Positions 5,565 through 7,968 of a stretch of DNA of 7,968 nt are shown piece after piece; positions within the stretch are counted from its first letter, which is position 1; every line of letters begins with the position of its first letter. A program made the translations under genes and the position numbers. The DNA is taken from the NCBI RefSeq assembly GCF_000972705.2, contig NZ_LATL02000050.1, positions 1 to 7,968 on the forward strand, given 5' to 3'. Under the pieces are notes generated by a model. The model saw nothing but the letters and a program-made list of their open reading frames with translations. It did not search any database and was not told the origin of the DNA. The DNA is from Limnoraphis robusta CS-951 (GTDB taxonomy: Bacteria > Cyanobacteriota > Cyanobacteriia > Cyanobacteriales > Microcoleaceae).

Positions 5565-7016
5565 ATGAATATTCAAACTCCAGATTGGGTTAAACAGGCC
5601 GTATTCTACCAAATCTTCCCTGATCGTTTTGCCAAAAGTGAAAAATCCCGCTCTGAATTTCTAATGATGCCCAACTGGGAAGAATGGGATACACCCCCCA
5701 CTGTCCAGGGCTACAAAGGCGGTGACTTGTGGGCTGTTATCGAAAAATTAGATTATATTCAAGATCTCGGCATTAATGCCATCTACTTTACACCGATTTT
5801 TCAGTCAGCTTGCAATCACCGTTATCATACTCACGACTACTATCAAGTTGACCCAATTTTAGGCGGAAATAAAGCGCTCAAAGCACTCCTTGATGCGGCT
5901 CACGAACGCCATATTAAAATAGTCTTAGATGGAGTCTTTAACCACGCCAGTCGCGGTTTTTTCTTCTTTAACGATATCTTAGAAAACGGCCCTTATTCTC
6001 CCTGGTTAAATTGGTTTAAAATCGAAGGCTGGCCTTTATCGCCCTATGATGGCAGCCAACCTGCAAATTATGTCGGTTGGGCAGGAAATCGGGCTTTACC
6101 TGCATTTAACCATGATAATCCCGAAGTGCGAGAATATATCATGCGGATTGCAGAATATTGGCTGGAATTTGGCATTGATGGTTGGCGGCTAGATGTTCCC
6201 TTTGAAATCAAAACTCCGGGTTTTTGGCAAGAATTTCGTCAACGAGTCAAAGCCGTTAACCCGGAAGCTTATATTGTCGGGGAAGTATGGATAGACTCTC
6301 GTCCTTGGTTGGATGGAACCCAATTTGACGGTGTGATGAATTATTTATTTACAGCACCTACAATTGCCTTTACAGCCGGAGAACGAGTCCGAATGGATTT
6401 AGTAGAAGGGCTTTCTTATTATCCCTATCCAGCGCTTTCTGCGGCTGAATATGCGGTCAAAATTCACGAGTTGTTAAACCTTTATCCTTGGGAAATTCAA
6501 CTCACCCAATTGAACCTACTCGATAGCCATGATACTGCTCGTTTACTCTCTGTTGCTAATGGAGATAAAGCTAGTGTAGAACTCGCGACTTTATTATTAC
6601 TGACATTTCCCGGTGCGCCGAGCATTTATTATGGAGATGAAGTGGGTTTAGCCGGAGAACTTGATCCAGACAGTCGGCGAGGATTTCCTTTTCAAAAGGC
6701 CTGGGATGAACAAACGCTGAATTATCATAAACAGTTAATTGATCTTCGTCATCAATATCGGGCTTTAAAAATCGGCGGTTATCAAATCTTGTTTGCTGAA
6801 GGTTTAGTTTATGGGTTTGCTCGGATTTTCGAGGATGAAGAAGTGATTATTGTCGTTAATAGTGCCACTCAATCTGTTAATATAACGATGCAAGCAGGTT
6901 CCCTCAAATCTCGTCCTGAAAAAGTTTTATATGGTCATGCTGAACTTTCTTGGGAAGGAGAAAACTTAACGTTAAATCTGCCTGAACGTAGCGGTTGTAT
7001 TTTAGCAGTTGCGTGA
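5565..7016 (+). CDS. GH13 debranching enzyme/alpha-amylase family protein (NPDE-like)
   Basis: The product has 483 residues and starts at an ATG with AAGGTG (5555-5560) four bases before it. It is a glycoside hydrolase family 13 TIM-barrel enzyme. The four conserved regions are visible: DGVFNH (122-127), GWRLDVPFE (206-214), GEVW (239-242) and NLLDSHDT (317-324). The catalytic triad is D210 (nucleophile), E240 (acid/base) and D323. The substrate-region motif HRYHTHDYYQVDP and YYGDEVGL are also present. The protein starts directly at VFYQIFPDRF, so the N-terminal CBM34-type domain of cyclomaltodextrinases and neopullulanases is absent. This matches the Nostoc punctiforme debranching enzyme (NPDE), which has the same length class and is close along its whole length from memory. 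NPDE cleaves alpha-1,6 linkages of branched malto-oligosaccharides, pointing to glycogen breakdown in the cytoplasm. No signal peptide is present. It may be cotranscribed with the sigma factor gene 46 bases upstream. Confidence 0.93.
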   Translation: MNIQTPDWVKQAVFYQIFPDRFAKSEKSRSEFLMMPNWEEWDTPPTVQGYKGGDLWAVIEKLDYIQDLGINAIYFTPIFQSACNHRYHTHDYYQVDPILGGNKALKALLDAAHERHIKIVLDGVFNHASRGFFFFNDILENGPYSPWLNWFKIEGWPLSPYDGSQPANYVGWAGNRALPAFNHDNPEVREYIMRIAEYWLEFGIDGWRLDVPFEIKTPGFWQEFRQRVKAVNPEAYIVGEVWIDSRPWLDGTQFDGVMNYLFTAPTIAFTAGERVRMDLVEGLSYYPYPALSAAEYAVKIHELLNLYPWEIQLTQLNLLDSHDTARLLSVANGDKASVELATLLLLTFPGAPSIYYGDEVGLAGELDPDSRRGFPFQKAWDEQTLNYHKQLIDLRHQYRALKIGGYQILFAEGLVYGFARIFEDEEVIIVVNSATQSVNITMQAGSLKSRPEKVLYGHAELSWEGENLTLNLPERSGCILAVA

Positions 7017-7345
7017 CTCTGTTCACTGTTACCATTTTATTAATCAGAAGCCAACTTTTCCGATCTCGTTTACAGTGGAAAATATCATGGGGCGTTGAAC
7101 GGTGAAGAACAGCGCGATCGCAGTGGGAATGACATACAACGATGTACAAAAAATCGTCAAGCAAGATCACGAGTTATAGCACTGCGCTATGTCCGATTAA
7201 TTCAGGATAATTTTTTAGGGGGCGGGTTCTTTACAGTTAACAGTTGTAGGGGCAATTCATCAATTGCCGATACCCATTTTTTGCCGATTGTCTTTTGTAT
7301 GATTATTTTTTGAATTTCATTTTAAAATTAATCAGGATTCTACTC
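7017..7345. other. Non-coding 329 bases between GH13 and TPR genes
   Basis: No supported gene lies here on either strand. The stretch contains a HIP1 octamer (7114-7121), a small inverted repeat at 7176-7190 (ATAGC/GCTAT), and a perfect seven-base inverted repeat at 7251-7268. TATGAT (7298-7303) could be a -10 element for the TPR gene, but no convincing -35 is spaced correctly. AGGA (7334-7337) lies eight bases before the ATG at 7346 and is a good ribosome binding site. I see no strong terminator behind the GH13 gene. Confidence 0.6.
7251..7268. repeat. Short inverted repeat following TGTAG
   Basis: GGCAATT (7251-7257) and AATTGCC (7262-7268) are exact complements around a four-base loop. 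They follow TTGTAGG and precede GATACCC, a layout like the small dispersed 'TGTAGGGGC...' intergenic repeats seen in many cyanobacteria. A smaller stem with ATAGC and GCTAT arms lies at 7176-7190. Membership of a repeat family is inferred. Confidence 0.45.
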
Positions 7346-7968
7346 ATGTATTGGAAATTTCTGATCAAAATCTCAAAAATCTGTTTAATGAGTTCACTAC
7401 TGGCTTTTTTGACACAAGAATTCACTCAAAGTTCTGTTAATGGACAGTCTCTGAGCGCTCAAACAGTTGAATCTAATAACAATTCATGTGATTCACTTCC
7501 CCAAAGTCAACAATTAACTTCTTCATTTCAACTGAATAATCCCCAACTGATTGAAGCGCAACGTCTGAACCAAACCATCAAACAGTTATATGATCAAGGT
7601 TTGTATGCTCAAGCTATTCCTTTAGCCGAACGTATTCTATCAATTTATCAAGAAACGATCGGAGAAAATACTCTCGAGCTTACAGAAATTTACAATCGAC
7701 TAGCTAATTTGAATAGTAGAATTAATAATACTACCAAAGCTGAAATTTTTCTGAAGGAAGCTCTCGAAATTAGAGAGTCTATTTTAGGAGAAAATCATCC
7801 AGCCGTCGCTCAAATTCTTAATAGTTTAGCAGAAAACTATAGAATACAAAACAAATATTATGAATCCGAATCTCTTCAGAAGAGAGCTTTATCAATTTAT
7901 CAAGATAATTGTGGAGAACATAATATTTTATTGATCAATTCATTAAGTAATTTAGGTCTCCTTTATAT
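7346..7968 (+). CDS. Secreted TPR-repeat protein, 3' end outside window
   Basis: 207 codons are visible, with no stop before the right edge. The ATG at 7346 has AGGA eight bases upstream. The N-terminus is basic then hydrophobic (KFLIKISKICLMSSLLAFL), a likely Sec signal peptide, possibly cut near residues 36-40. A polar spacer with many N, Q and S follows to about residue 65. Three 42-residue TPR units of the kinesin-light-chain kind then follow at about 81-122, 123-164 and 165-207. They share the pattern A..L..RAL.I....LGENHP....L.NLA..Y, seen best in EALEIRESILGENHPAVAQI. Cyanobacterial proteins of this form often end in a CHAT protease-like domain; that part, if present, lies beyond the window. 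The repeats suggest a protein-binding role outside the cytoplasm. Confidence 0.88.
   Translation, partial: MYWKFLIKISKICLMSSLLAFLTQEFTQSSVNGQSLSAQTVESNNNSCDSLPQSQQLTSSFQLNNPQLIEAQRLNQTIKQLYDQGLYAQAIPLAERILSIYQETIGENTLELTEIYNRLANLNSRINNTTKAEIFLKEALEIRESILGENHPAVAQILNSLAENYRIQNKYYESESLQKRALSIYQDNCGEHNILLINSLSNLGLLY

Noticed and set aside
7095..7313. Open frame of 72 codons behind the GH13 gene
   Set aside because: It crosses a HIP1 site and intergenic inverted repeats and has no family resemblance or ribosome binding site.

Overview
The window looks like a cyanobacterial chromosome. Five GCGATCGC (HIP1) octamers are present, and the glycoside hydrolase gene is very close to the Nostoc punctiforme debranching enzyme. 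The sigma factor and its hypothetical neighbour are of a kind I know only from cyanobacteria. A filamentous or Nostoc/Oscillatoria-like species is likely; I cannot name it. All convincing genes are on the + strand.

Bases 1-3041 hold the wreck of a type I CRISPR effector operon of the MYXAN (Dev) branch, in the order cas6 - cas8a1 - cas7 - cas5. Each gene is damaged differently. A DUF262 (GmrSD-type) defence gene runs in from the left edge and is fused in frame to the last ~28 codons of cas6. cas8a1 keeps only its N-terminal part and runs into cas7, which has lost its start and lies in another frame. cas5 is cut by a 397-bp IS200/IS605 (IS608-like) element at 2549-2945. The element has two matched end hairpins with a bulged base and apparent TTAC and TCAA cleavage sites. 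It has no tnpA or tnpB, but it keeps an omega-RNA-like segment next to its right end. Joining 2548 to 2946 restores an open cas5 frame exactly, which fixes both ends of the insertion. No CRISPR array, cas1, cas2 or cas3 is visible.

Bases 3042-7016 are ordinary housekeeping-type content. They hold an acidic cyanobacterial conserved hypothetical gene (3235-3819), a 511-base gap containing a C-terminal relic of a second tnpB (about 4048-4161) with hairpins behind it, an atypical sigma-70 family factor (4331-5518), and the intact GH13 debranching enzyme gene (5565-7016).

Bases 7017-7345 are a non-coding stretch with small inverted repeats. A secreted, kinesin-light-chain-type TPR protein gene starts at 7346 and runs off the right edge.

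The main story is a decayed CRISPR effector operon carrying a precisely mapped, nuclease-less element. If its RNA is still made, its guide would match the empty cas5 site.
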